Positions 34,013 to 42,722 of a stretch of DNA of 64,000 nt are shown here, one piece after another (position 1 is the stretch's first letter; the number at the start of each line of letters is the position of its first letter). Origin of the DNA: Chryseobacterium sp. JV274 (GTDB lineage Bacteria; Bacteroidota; Bacteroidia; Flavobacteriales; Weeksellaceae); the NCBI RefSeq assembly GCF_903969135.1, contig NZ_LR824569.1, positions 1,612,001-1,676,000 of the forward strand, in the 5' to 3' direction. A program made the position numbers and the translations under genes. The notes beneath the pieces were generated by a model that saw only the letters and a list, made by a program, of their open reading frames with translations, ran no database searches and was not told the DNA's origin.

Positions 34013-35569
34013 ATGCTATTAAAAAAAATTTCAACACTCTTTTTTCTAATACTGATTTTCATGGTGAGAGCTCAGGATGAATTTATCACGATCTGGAAAC
34101 CTGCTTCTACGGCATTACCTGCAGTAAATGTAGACGCTCCCTATCAGGCTAGTCCTCAGCAAATATGGTTTCCCGGAATTGGTGATAATTATGATATTTA
34201 CTGGGAGGAAATAGGCTATCCCCAGCACAACGGCTCTCTTACCAATGTCACTTCTACGAAACAGGTCCTGATTGATTTTGGCATATCACTTTCAGACGGA
34301 AATGATGCAAAATACAGAGTAAAAGTAAGTAATGGAAATGGGGAATTCAAACAAATAAAATTCGGGTCACCACAGATGATGACACTTCCTGAGCAGTTAT
34401 TTCCTATCTGGCAGATCAATGGAAGTACAGACAAATTACTGGAAATAGAACAATGGGGAAATATTTCATGGACAACAATGAACAGTGCATTCAGTTTGTG
34501 CAGGCTAATGATTCTTACCGCAACAGACAGTCCTGATCTTAATAATGTTGATGATGCTTCTTTTATGTTTTATGGTACAACCAGCTTTATGGGTGCCAGC
34601 TCCATGCAAAACTGGGAGACTTCGAAAATCAAAAATTTCAGTTTTATGTTTTCGCTTTTATTTGATGTTTCTCCGGTAACAATTACAGATCAGTTTAATC
34701 CACCCTATCTTGACAGTTGGAATATGTCTTCTGCTACAAACCTTAGCTATATGTTTGGAAACAGGACCGTTTTTAACCAAACTCTCAATAGCTGGGACGT
34801 TTCAAAAGTGACAGATATGAGCTGGATGTTTGGGCAGTGTTTAAGTTTCAATCAACGTCTGGACAACTGGGATACTTCTAGTCTTGAGGATATGCATTTT
34901 ATGTTTCATGTGATCCCTGTTTTCAATCAGCAGCTCAATTGGAATACGTCTAAGGTTACCAATATGGCTCATGTTTTTCATGGTTGTTCAACCTTTAATC
35001 AACCTTTGGAAAACTGGGACATGACCAAGGTCACCAGAATAGACCAGATTCTCAACGGTGCTTCAAGTTATAATCAGCCCCTAGGGAACTGGAACTTAGC
35101 TTCTGTTACAAATGCTAATGCTGCATTAAATTTAGCTGCGCTCAATTGTGAAAATTACAGCAAAACACTTCTGGGATGGGCAGACAACCCCAATACGGCA
35201 AACAACGTTGCATTAGGTCCTGTAACAGGATTTAAATACGCTTCAAACGTGGCAGATAAAAGAGATATTCTTATCAATAAAGGCTGGATTATGACCGGTG
35301 ATACAGTAGGAAACTGTTTACTGTCTTCATCTGATTTAAAACTGAATAAAAAACTTTCACTTTATCCTAATCCAGCAGTGGATGATATTCATATTGAAGG
35401 ATTAAAGGACATGAAAAGCTATAAAATTTATGATGCAAGCGGAAGGCTTGTGAAAGAAGGAAATCCTAATAATGATATGATTAATGTAAGCTCTTTACCT
35501 AAAGGAAATTACATTTTACAGCTCATTCTAAAAGAAAAAACAATTTCTTCAAAATTCATTAAGAAATAA
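34013..35569 (+). CDS. BspA-type DUF285-repeat surface protein with T9SS tail, paralogue 3
   Basis: 518 residues; signal peptide (FLILIFMVRAQ), EFITIWKPAS N-domain, DUF285 repeats that are more diverged (NSWDVSKVTDMSWMFGQ), and a sorting tail (LYPNPAVDDIHIEG, ASGRLVKEG, PKGNYILQLI). It starts 8 bases after paralogue 2 and closes the operon; a terminator follows at 35575. Confidence 0.9.
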   Translation: MLLKKISTLFFLILIFMVRAQDEFITIWKPASTALPAVNVDAPYQASPQQIWFPGIGDNYDIYWEEIGYPQHNGSLTNVTSTKQVLIDFGISLSDGNDAKYRVKVSNGNGEFKQIKFGSPQMMTLPEQLFPIWQINGSTDKLLEIEQWGNISWTTMNSAFSLCRLMILTATDSPDLNNVDDASFMFYGTTSFMGASSMQNWETSKIKNFSFMFSLLFDVSPVTITDQFNPPYLDSWNMSSATNLSYMFGNRTVFNQTLNSWDVSKVTDMSWMFGQCLSFNQRLDNWDTSSLEDMHFMFHVIPVFNQQLNWNTSKVTNMAHVFHGCSTFNQPLENWDMTKVTRIDQILNGASSYNQPLGNWNLASVTNANAALNLAALNCENYSKTLLGWADNPNTANNVALGPVTGFKYASNVADKRDILINKGWIMTGDTVGNCLLSSSDLKLNKKLSLYPNPAVDDIHIEGLKDMKSYKIYDASGRLVKEGNPNNDMINVSSLPKGNYILQLILKEKTISSKFIKK

Positions 35570-35572
35570 AAA

Positions 35573-35606
35573 CAAAAAAGCCTCGCTGAAAAGTGAGGCT
35601 TTTATT
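35573..35606. terminator. Bidirectional terminator between the BspA operon and purE
   Basis: AAAAGCCTC and GAGGCTTTT form the stem with a GCTGAAAAGT loop; A- and T-runs flank it, so it can serve both the plus-strand operon and purE on the minus strand. Confidence 0.8.
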
Positions 35607-35623
35607 TTGAGTTTAAAGATAAG

Positions 35624-36127
35624 CTATTTGTCAAAATGATTTGGATGCTGGGCTTTGATATCCTCTACCGTTCCTAATACTTTATCTTTTAGGGAATCCT
35701 GGTATTTCTGAAGTTTTGCTGCTACTTCTTCATTTCCGCTTCCTAAAATTTTTGCCGCTAAAATTCCTGCATTCAAAGCACCGTTTAAAGCTACAGTAGC
35801 TACCGGAATTCCGCCGGGCATCTGAAGAATAGATAAAACAGAATCCCATCCGTCTATTGAATTACTGGACAAGATCGGAACCCCAATTACCGGAAGTGTT
35901 GTACAGCTTGCCACCATTCCCGGAAGGTGTGCCGCCCCTCCGGCTCCGGCTACGATTACTTTCAACCCTCTTTCCTGAGCGGTTTTTGCATAATCGAACA
36001 TTCTTTCCGGTGTTCTGTGTGCTGAAACTACAGTTAGTTCATAAGGGATATCCAGGCTTTTAAGAAAATTTGCAGCCTGCTCCATGATCGGCAGATCACT
36101 CTGACTGCCCATAATAATTCCTACCAT
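35624..36127 (-). CDS. purE: N5-carboxyaminoimidazole ribonucleotide mutase
   Basis: 167 residues from ATG 36127; the codon two places upstream is TTG and not needed. It shows MVGIIMGSQSDLPIM, the SAHRTPERM active-site segment and GAGGAAHLPGMVAS, all typical of class I PurE. It converts N5-CAIR to CAIR in purine synthesis, after PurK, whose gene lies 7 kb to the right on the same strand. Confidence 0.97.
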   Translation of the reverse strand: MVGIIMGSQSDLPIMEQAANFLKSLDIPYELTVVSAHRTPERMFDYAKTAQERGLKVIVAGAGGAAHLPGMVASCTTLPVIGVPILSSNSIDGWDSVLSILQMPGGIPVATVALNGALNAGILAAKILGSGNEEVAAKLQKYQDSLKDKVLGTVEDIKAQHPNHFDK

Positions 36128-36165
36128 CTTCAATTTTATTAGATCTTCAAAGATAAAAAAATAAA

Positions 36166-36200
36166 GCGGGAAGTTGGAAGAAGGAAGCAGGAAGTTCTTT
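36166..36200. repeat. GGAAG-rich repeat, single arm, copy E
   Basis: GGGAAGTTGGAAG, then GAAGCAGGAAGTT: one half of the GGAAGCTGGAAG element without a clear inverted partner. It lies between purE and the transporter promoter. Confidence 0.45.
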
Positions 36201-36307
36201 TATCACAATCAAACAAAATCCAATCAATCATCAATTATTTCCCCTTTTCCCATCTGTATCATCAAAAATTAAAACAACTGTACCCATTCTTTTTTCTTCA
36301 AAACCTC

Positions 36308-36315
36308 TACATTTG
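36308..36315 (+). promoter_or_regulatory. -7 box TACATTTG for the EamA transporter
   Basis: TACATTTG ends one base before the GTG that opens the longest frame, so transcription would begin after that GTG and the start codon must lie downstream. Confidence 0.5.
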
Positions 36316-36337
36316 TGTGTTACACTACTTATTTACA

Positions 36338-37243
36338 TTGAAAGACTATAAACTTATTTTTGCTGTTCTTACCGTTGCTATGGTCTGGGGAACTACATTT
36401 TTGGCTATACGTGTAGCTGTGGAAACCATTCCTGCCTGGTTTGTAGCAGGAATCCGTCAGTTTTTGGCTTCTCTCATTATGCTTGTCGTTCTACTTTCGA
36501 GAAAGGAATTCAAATGGATTGGCTGGAAAAGCTTAGGATATCAGGTTGTTTTTTCTTCCCTGATGTTGGTTGTCGCTAATGGTATGACTACAGTCGCTGA
36601 GGAAACTGTTTCGAGCAGTCTTGCCTCACTGATCAGTGCCTGCTCTCCTATCCTTGTTTTTTTGGGAAGTGTAGCTGTGGGATTACAAAAGTTCAGTTTA
36701 CGGGCTCTTAGTGGCGTCTTGTTATGTTTCAGCGGAATTCTTTTTATTTTTTGGGATGGACTGCAAGATCTTGCCAACCCTGATTACAGAATGGGGATGA
36801 TTTTCCTCTTCTGTGCCATTGCAGGCTGGGCTTCCGGAACCATTTTCACCAAAAAATTAAATATCCAGAGCGGAAATATAACGTTGAATCTGTTCTATCA
36901 GTTCCTGTTTGCAGGGGTTGTTCAGATTATTTTTGCATTCCTGTTTTCTGAAAATTATAACTTTGGAAACTGGTCTGTAAAGAGTATTTCAGCCATGTTA
37001 TACCTTTCTGTTTTTGGTTCAGTAGCCGCTTTTTTTGCCTTCCATTATGCACTGACAAAAATTTCGCCGGTACAGGTTTCTATTCTGGCCTATATCAATA
37101 CCATCATTGCTATATTTTTAGGCTGGCTGATTATGGATGAGAAAGTGACTTTCAAGTTTATTCTTGCAGCTGTTATGATCATCTGTGGCGTTTTTATTAT
37201 TAATTACAAACCGGAGATGTTCAGGAGGCAGAAAGTATCATAA
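36338..37243 (+). CDS. EamA/DMT-family transporter
   Basis: 301 residues from TTG 36338 (reads LKDYKLIFAVLTV). The frame could open at GTG 36317, but the -7 box ends at 36315, so the mRNA would lack it. Ten membrane spans in two EamA halves; the first has MVWGTTFLAIRVAVE with IPAWFVAGIRQFLASL, the second AIAGWASGTIFTKKL and PVQVSILAYINTIIAIFLG. Members export metabolites such as amino acids or purine derivatives; the substrate is unknown. Confidence 0.85.
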   Translation: MKDYKLIFAVLTVAMVWGTTFLAIRVAVETIPAWFVAGIRQFLASLIMLVVLLSRKEFKWIGWKSLGYQVVFSSLMLVVANGMTTVAEETVSSSLASLISACSPILVFLGSVAVGLQKFSLRALSGVLLCFSGILFIFWDGLQDLANPDYRMGMIFLFCAIAGWASGTIFTKKLNIQSGNITLNLFYQFLFAGVVQIIFAFLFSENYNFGNWSVKSISAMLYLSVFGSVAAFFAFHYALTKISPVQVSILAYINTIIAIFLGWLIMDEKVTFKFILAAVMIICGVFIINYKPEMFRRQKVS

Positions 37244-37336
37244 TATGTGAAAAATTTCCTCATTTTTTTATTTGCTGTATTGCATTTCTAACCATTAAAT
37301 TCGATTAAAATTTATAGGTAAGTATCAGAATTTCTT

Positions 37337-37344
37337 TACATTTG
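37337..37344 (+). promoter_or_regulatory. -7 box TACATTTG for the 37366 gene
   Basis: TACATTTG lies 21 bases before the ATG at 37366, giving a short leader. No clear -33 TTG. Confidence 0.45.
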
Positions 37345-37365
37345 TCCAAACACAACTTTATAACC

Positions 37366-38064
37366 ATGAAGCAAAAACTATCCATCATTACTGTTTTACT
37401 TCTTCCTGCATTTTATCTTTCTCAAAAAGCAGAGCCCAGGGAAGATATCAAACTGAAAAGTTTTGATTACAAAATCTATATTCAAAACAAAAAAGACAAA
37501 GAAACGGATCAGGAATTATATCTGATTCCTAATAAAGGGGATACTATCAGAGAAAATGCTCTTGTTAAAAAAATATCTGGGGAAGAAACTCACAGAGGTA
37601 TTTACAGAATTAACAACGCAGAAATTCATTTTGTAGATATTGATCTTACCACAGAAAAAATCAACCATAAAATCTATAGTCCCAATAAAAAAGGAGTGCT
37701 AACATTAGTCAAAGAAAATTCAAATCTGACCTCTTACCCCAAGGATCTTCCTCCAAAATTTAAAGACAATAAACCTCCGCATCCTGAATTCGAAGGTGGT
37801 GAAGCAGCATTGTATCAATGGATTGAAAAAAACATATATCCGGCCTTGGAAAAGAAATATAAGAAAAAAGAGAAAGGAAATTCTGTTCTTATTTTAGATA
37901 TAGAGCCAAACGGAGTTCCAACTTTTGTGGAAATAAAAAATTTGAATATTTCTGATACCATCAAAAAACAACTCACCAATATCGTAAAAACATCTCCTGT
38001 CTGGAAGACCAATATACAAGGGTTTGACGTGTCGGGAATTGTCTTTATTCCTTTAGAATACTAA
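37366..38064 (+). CDS. Secreted protein with TonB-C-like domain
   Basis: 232 residues from ATG 37366 (MKQKLSIITVLLL), because the eight codons upstream carry no signal and the promoter lies there. Signal peptide, a polar middle, then residues about 140-232 match the TonB C-terminal fold seen in many stand-alone Bacteroidetes proteins: HPEFEGGEAALYQWIEKNIY, then VLILDIEPNGVPTFVEI and SPVWKTN. The usual membrane anchor and Pro-rich linker of TonB are absent, so it is not an energy transducer. Confidence 0.6.
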   Translation: MKQKLSIITVLLLPAFYLSQKAEPREDIKLKSFDYKIYIQNKKDKETDQELYLIPNKGDTIRENALVKKISGEETHRGIYRINNAEIHFVDIDLTTEKINHKIYSPNKKGVLTLVKENSNLTSYPKDLPPKFKDNKPPHPEFEGGEAALYQWIEKNIYPALEKKYKKKEKGNSVLILDIEPNGVPTFVEIKNLNISDTIKKQLTNIVKTSPVWKTNIQGFDVSGIVFIPLEY

Positions 38065-38134
38065 AGAACATCATCAGGGAGTATTTTCATATTCCCTCCA
38101 TTTTTCCTATATTGTATACTCCAACCTATACAAT

Positions 38135-38701
38135 ATGCTGAAAAACACATTTTTTTTATTTCTGGTCGCCTCTTTTTTTCTTGTAAGCTGTGATTACAAA
38201 GAGAAGGAGAAAAACCTGACAGACAGGGAAAAACAATTATTAGAAAAAGAAAAAGTATTCGCGAAGAAAGAATCCGAATATCAGTCGCTCCTGAAAATGA
38301 GAGACAGTATTTTTGCTAAAAAAGATTCGGTAGTTATTACTTCTTCATGGCCCGCTGAAATTTCCGGTCCATGGAATGGAAAAGTAATCTGTACAGAGTC
38401 TAACTGCAGTGAGTATGCTGTGGGTGACCAGCGTACTGACATCTGGGAGTTTGATAACGATTCTACCCAGCCTATTACCAAAATCATCAATAACAATAAT
38501 CTGGTAAGGCTATATACAGGCAAGTTTGAAAACAATGAGATCAGGTTGTCTTTCAAAACAGATTCTACTGCCAAAAAGAATGTAGAAATGAACGTTCTTC
38601 TTAATGATATTTCAGACAACAAGATCAAAGGCACAAGAACTATCACATCTGATGGCTGTACCGCTAAGTTCTCTGTTGAATTAGTTCGTTCCACAAAATA
38701 A
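38135..38701 (+). CDS. Lipoprotein with N-terminal coiled coil
   Basis: 188 residues, lipoprotein signal (FFLFLVASFFLVSC, Cys19), then a charged coiled coil of about 45 residues and a beta-rich domain of unknown family starting SGPWNGKVICTESNC. It ends six bases before the antiporter gene, which may be cotranscribed. Confidence 0.6.
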   Translation: MLKNTFFLFLVASFFLVSCDYKEKEKNLTDREKQLLEKEKVFAKKESEYQSLLKMRDSIFAKKDSVVITSSWPAEISGPWNGKVICTESNCSEYAVGDQRTDIWEFDNDSTQPITKIINNNNLVRLYTGKFENNEIRLSFKTDSTAKKNVEMNVLLNDISDNKIKGTRTITSDGCTAKFSVELVRSTK

Positions 38702-38707
38702 ACACTT

Positions 38708-40831
38708 ATGATTTTACTGAGTATACACAACCTGAGTCTTCCTATAGAAGATCCGGTACTGAAGTTCCTGTTGGTACTGGTCATTATTTTGGCAGCGCCA
38801 TTGCTTCTTAATAAAATTAAAGTTCCCCACCTTTTGGGGCTTATCATCGCCGGAGCTATCATTGGTCCGAACGGATTCAATGTATTGTCCAGAGACAGCA
38901 GTATTGTTGTAACGGGAACCACCGGACTACTCTATATTATGTTCCTGGCGGGTCTAGAAATTGATATGGGAGATTTTAAAAAGAACAAGTGGAAAAGTCT
39001 CACCTTTGGTATCTATACCTTCACCGTTCCTTTTGTACTGGGATATCTTGGAGGATATTATATTTTGCACTTTTCAATGCTGACTTCCATTCTGTTTGCC
39101 AGTCTTTTTTCATCCCATACTCTTATTGCCTATCCATTAGTAAGTAAATTGGGAATTGCCAAAAACAAGGCTGTTAATATCACCGTTGGAGGTACAATGA
39201 TCACGGATATCCTGGCCTTATTGGTACTTGCCATAATTGTGGGAATGTCCCAGGGAGATGTAGGGACAGAATTTTGGGTTAAACTATCTGTTTCTTTCAT
39301 TGTTTTTGCACTGATTGTACTCATTGTCTTTCCGATTATAGGACGTTGGTTTTTCAAAAGAGTAGATGATAAAATCTCACAGTATATTTTCGTATTGGTC
39401 ATGATTTATCTGGCAGCGATGCTTGCGGAACTTGCGGGTGTGGAAGCCATTATCGGGGCATTCTTTGCAGGATTAGCCTTAAACAGACTTATTCCTCATA
39501 CTTCTTCTTTGATGAACAGAGTTGAATTTGTAGGAAATGCCATCTTTATTCCGTTTTTCCTGATCAGTGTAGGAATGCTGATTGATTTTAAAGTGTTCTT
39601 TAAAAGCTGGGAAACACTGGAAGTTGCCGGAATTATGCTGGTAGCGTCCATAGGAGGAAAATATCTTTCTGCGGTAGCAACTCAAAAAACATTCAGACTG
39701 ACCAAAGAGGAAGGAAAACTTATCTTTGGGTTAAGTTCTGCCTCTGCAGCTGCAACACTGGCTTCAGTAATGGTAGGATACAACATCATCCTTTCCGAAA
39801 CCGAAACCGGAGAACCTGTAAGATTACTAAATGAACATGTACTGAACGGAAGTATCCTTCTGATCCTGATTTCATGTACCATTTCCTCTTTTATTTCTAT
39901 GGCAAGTGCTCAGAAAATTGCTGAAAGTGATAATGAAGATACCGTTTCCGGAAATACGCATGAAGAAGAAAGCATTCTGTTGGCCATCAACCATGAGGCT
40001 ACTGTTGAGCGAATGGTGAATCTTGGAATTCTGATTAAAGCACATTCCAATACAGAAGATCTGTTTGCCCTGAACGTCATCAATGAAGATAAAAATGAAT
40101 CTTCAGTAAAAAATGCTGAGAAACTTCTTCATCAGGCCGCAGATGCAGCCGCAGCCGCAGATGTGAAACTGCAAGCCCTAAAAAGATATGACAATGATGT
40201 TGTCAATGGAGTAAATAATGTGATTAAAGAACAGAAAATCACAGACCTCATCATCGGATTGGAGGATGAAAAAGGATTCTCACCTTCTTTTGTCTATAAT
40301 CTTTACAACGGTTACCTGCAGAATGATGATGTGAATGTGCTGGTATATCATGCTGCACAACCGCTTTCCACCATAAAGAAATATGCCGTCATGATTCCTG
40401 AGAATGCCGATAAGGATGCAGGATTCTTCCATGCATTGCTTAGGGTCTGGAATATTGCCAGAAATTCCGGAGCTACAGTTGTTTTTTATGCCCCTGAAAA
40501 TATCATTGATATTCTACAGAAAATTATGAAAAAGGCCAGTATAGAAGCAGAATTTATCATTATGAGCACATGGCAGGATGGCGAAAGAACCGCTGCCCAG
40601 CTGAAAGATGATGAAGCGTTGATTATCCTGATGGCAAAACGAGGCATGAAATCCTATATTCCACGAATGAGACTGATCCCGGAACTTCTCAACAGAAATC
40701 TGAAAGACAACAATTATCTTTTGATTTTCCCTTTCTCAGAATATGATAAAAACAGTCCCGAAATACGTTCCGTAGGAAATCATGGGGATTTTGTAGAGAT
40801 TGGAAATGTGATTCAGAAGATTTTTAAATAA
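38708..40831 (+). CDS. CPA2-family cation:proton antiporter with C-terminal UspA-like domain
   Basis: 707 residues. Twelve or so spans over the first 410 residues with KefB/NapA-like signatures (LLGLIIAGAIIGPNGF, GTTGLLYIMFLAGLEIDM, AGVEAIIGAFFAGLALNRL and FLISVGMLIDFKVF). The cytoplasmic C-terminal 280 residues resemble one or two UspA-like folds (SILLAINHEATVERMVNLG). It exchanges Na+ or K+ for H+ across the inner membrane; ion not readable. No KTN/RCK nucleotide-binding domain is seen. Confidence 0.88.
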   Translation: MILLSIHNLSLPIEDPVLKFLLVLVIILAAPLLLNKIKVPHLLGLIIAGAIIGPNGFNVLSRDSSIVVTGTTGLLYIMFLAGLEIDMGDFKKNKWKSLTFGIYTFTVPFVLGYLGGYYILHFSMLTSILFASLFSSHTLIAYPLVSKLGIAKNKAVNITVGGTMITDILALLVLAIIVGMSQGDVGTEFWVKLSVSFIVFALIVLIVFPIIGRWFFKRVDDKISQYIFVLVMIYLAAMLAELAGVEAIIGAFFAGLALNRLIPHTSSLMNRVEFVGNAIFIPFFLISVGMLIDFKVFFKSWETLEVAGIMLVASIGGKYLSAVATQKTFRLTKEEGKLIFGLSSASAAATLASVMVGYNIILSETETGEPVRLLNEHVLNGSILLILISCTISSFISMASAQKIAESDNEDTVSGNTHEEESILLAINHEATVERMVNLGILIKAHSNTEDLFALNVINEDKNESSVKNAEKLLHQAADAAAAADVKLQALKRYDNDVVNGVNNVIKEQKITDLIIGLEDEKGFSPSFVYNLYNGYLQNDDVNVLVYHAAQPLSTIKKYAVMIPENADKDAGFFHALLRVWNIARNSGATVVFYAPENIIDILQKIMKKASIEAEFIIMSTWQDGERTAAQLKDDEALIILMAKRGMKSYIPRMRLIPELLNRNLKDNNYLLIFPFSEYDKNSPEIRSVGNHGDFVEIGNVIQKIFK

Positions 40832-40840
40832 AGCTTTTTA

Positions 40841-40916
40841 AAGCTGGAAGCTAAAAGAGGGATGCTGGAAGTTACCATAATCGAATAATAAGTTCTCTCT
40901 TTTAGTTTTCTTTAGT
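40841..40916. repeat. GGAAGCTGGAAG element, copy F
   Basis: AAGCTGGAAG (40841) and GATGCTGGAAGTTACCAT (40861), with a short stem CTAAAAGAGGGA (40851-40862) pairing with TCTCTCTTTTAG (40894-40905). Related to copies A and B but rearranged. Confidence 0.5.
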
Positions 40917-40984
40917 AAAATATCTCGGCCTTGATTGTAGATTCCATCACAACTATTATTTTAACAAAAAAAACATATAAACCA

Positions 40985-41686
40985 TTGAAAGCAAACAAAG
41001 TATTCCTGTTAGTAGCAATTCTAAGCATACAAATGTCTTTTGCTCAGTTTGCTAAAATTGTAGACAAAGATGGTTATGTAAATGTGAGGGAGAATGCAGA
41101 TGCTAAAAGTAAGATTGTAGGAAAGGTCAATTCTGATGAAATTGTCTACGCTTATGAACCGGATGAGAAGAACAAAAACTGGCTGAATGTTTATTATAAT
41201 GACAAAATAATAGGCTACATCCATAGTTCAAGAGTACAATTGATAGAATCTTACGAACCTGTTTCTCCTATAGTAAGGAATGAAAATAAAGCGGTTTTCA
41301 AATCTGGGAATATCAAGGTAGATATCATTTCAGGGAAGTTCAATTACAAGGAAAATAAAAAATTCTTTTCTTCATCTGATTATAACGGGCAAAAAATTGA
41401 GGATAAATATAAAGGGCAACCCATATGGGGAACAGACGGCACCATTCCTCAAACCTATTACCAATCTATTACGGTACAGATTGGAGATAAAAAAGTTCAG
41501 ATTCCTAACCGGGAGATTGAAAATCTCTTTAATCCTAACAATGAATTTACGGAATGTCATTTTGACCGTAAAAACGATACGTTATATATCACAACTATTA
41601 ATTCTGACGGAGCGGGAGGTTATGTTGCTCTTTTTAAAATTGTAAATGGAGAATATAAAGGAAAAATGATAACAATACCTTTTTAG
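40985..41686 (+). CDS. Secreted SH3b-domain protein
   Basis: 233 residues from TTG 40985 (reads KANKVFLLVAIL, then SIQMSFAQ cleavage); the frame opens earlier but without signal. Residues about 25-85 are a bacterial SH3 domain (DGYVNVRENADAKSKIVGKV, DEIVYAYEP, then WLNVYYNDKIIGYIHSSRV); the rest is unassigned. SH3b domains bind peptidoglycan or other surface polymers, so it is probably periplasmic. No Shine-Dalgarno is clear, as usual in this group. Confidence 0.65.
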   Translation: MKANKVFLLVAILSIQMSFAQFAKIVDKDGYVNVRENADAKSKIVGKVNSDEIVYAYEPDEKNKNWLNVYYNDKIIGYIHSSRVQLIESYEPVSPIVRNENKAVFKSGNIKVDIISGKFNYKENKKFFSSSDYNGQKIEDKYKGQPIWGTDGTIPQTYYQSITVQIGDKKVQIPNREIENLFNPNNEFTECHFDRKNDTLYITTINSDGAGGYVALFKIVNGEYKGKMITIPF

Positions 41687-41724
41687 AATCTATCAATTTC
41701 GTATTTTGGCTCAAAAAATAACCT

Positions 41725-42540
41725 ATGAGACCAACTATCGGATTATTATTCTTTTTAGTTTCAATGATTATCTCTGCACAAAGCCTTACTCTTTCTGATA
41801 AGGAGCTCCGGCAGAAACTAGATTCCATCAAAGCAGAAGGAAACCTACTCTATTCATATGAAAGTGCATCATGGCATGCCGGAGATCTTGTAGGCAATAA
41901 CAAAAATTTGGCTGAAAATACCGGAAGCTACATCACCTATCAAACCAACGATAATAATATAAAAACAGCTTTTCTTAATAAAAGCAGTAATCTGATCATC
42001 GCCGAATTTTCTTTTAAAAATAACCAAACAAAACCAATAGATGAAAGTTATAAGCAAAGAGAACTTAATGAAACTGAAAGCACATTAAAAAATATCCGAT
42101 CAGCCATTATACCACAGTTATATGATCCAAAATATGAGGTAACGGTACCACAGGGATATAGTCTTAATATGATTATTATTCCGTTTAATGAAAACTATAA
42201 GGTATATTTAATACCAGGTACTGCACAGTCCGGAGTCATCCCCTTCGGAAATGATTATCTTTTTATTTCTGATAAAAAGGGTACTATTATTTCCAGTAAA
42301 AAATTTCATTCAAGGCTTATTCCGGCTTTTACGTCATTGGAAAACGGGGGTACTGTAACAATGGCTACCCACAGCCATTTAGTCACTAATCCTTTTATTT
42401 CTGCAACGGATATCTGTACTTTTAAACTCTATGCTCCGCTTACAAAACTGGAAGAATTTTCAGTTCTGTCAACAGCTTTAGGAAGCTATATCAAATACAA
42501 TTATAAGAAAGACAGTATCGAGGTGGTTAAAAATCCTTGA
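41725..42540 (+). CDS. Secreted protein of unknown function
   Basis: 271 residues with a signal peptide (LLFFLVSMIISAQ) and a soluble mixed fold. One segment, TMATHSHLVTNPFISATDIC, carries several His residues, which may be coincidence. It follows the SH3b gene by 38 bases and is probably cotranscribed. No family is recognised. Confidence 0.6.
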   Translation: MRPTIGLLFFLVSMIISAQSLTLSDKELRQKLDSIKAEGNLLYSYESASWHAGDLVGNNKNLAENTGSYITYQTNDNNIKTAFLNKSSNLIIAEFSFKNNQTKPIDESYKQRELNETESTLKNIRSAIIPQLYDPKYEVTVPQGYSLNMIIIPFNENYKVYLIPGTAQSGVIPFGNDYLFISDKKGTIISSKKFHSRLIPAFTSLENGGTVTMATHSHLVTNPFISATDICTFKLYAPLTKLEEFSVLSTALGSYIKYNYKKDSIEVVKNP

Positions 42541-42593
42541 TAAATCAAAACAATTAAATCATCAATAGCATTAGATTTTAGCTTTTAAGTTTT

Positions 42594-42643
42594 GGCTAAA
42601 GCCAATTGAATTTATAATCATTTTATAAACGGGCTAAAGCCCG
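42594..42643. repeat. GGCTAAAGCC palindromes
   Basis: GGCTAAAGCC at 42594-42603 and the longer CGGGCTAAAGCCCG at 42630-42643, with AT-rich spacing and CTCCTATTGAAT after it. The same palindrome is seen at 30286. The layout resembles a short interspersed palindromic element. Confidence 0.55.
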
Positions 42644-42667
42644 CTCCTATTGAATAACCGTATAACA

Positions 42668-42706
42668 AAAAAGGGAGCTGTTTAAATTTTTAAACAGCTC
42701 CCTTTT
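42668..42706. terminator. Strong bidirectional terminator before purK
   Basis: AAAAGGGAGCTGTTTAAA and its inverted copy TTTAAACAGCTCCCTTTT form an 18-base stem with a three-base loop. It serves purK on the minus strand and the plus-strand secreted-protein gene. Confidence 0.85.
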
Positions 42707-42722
42707 AATTATTTTAAACGGA

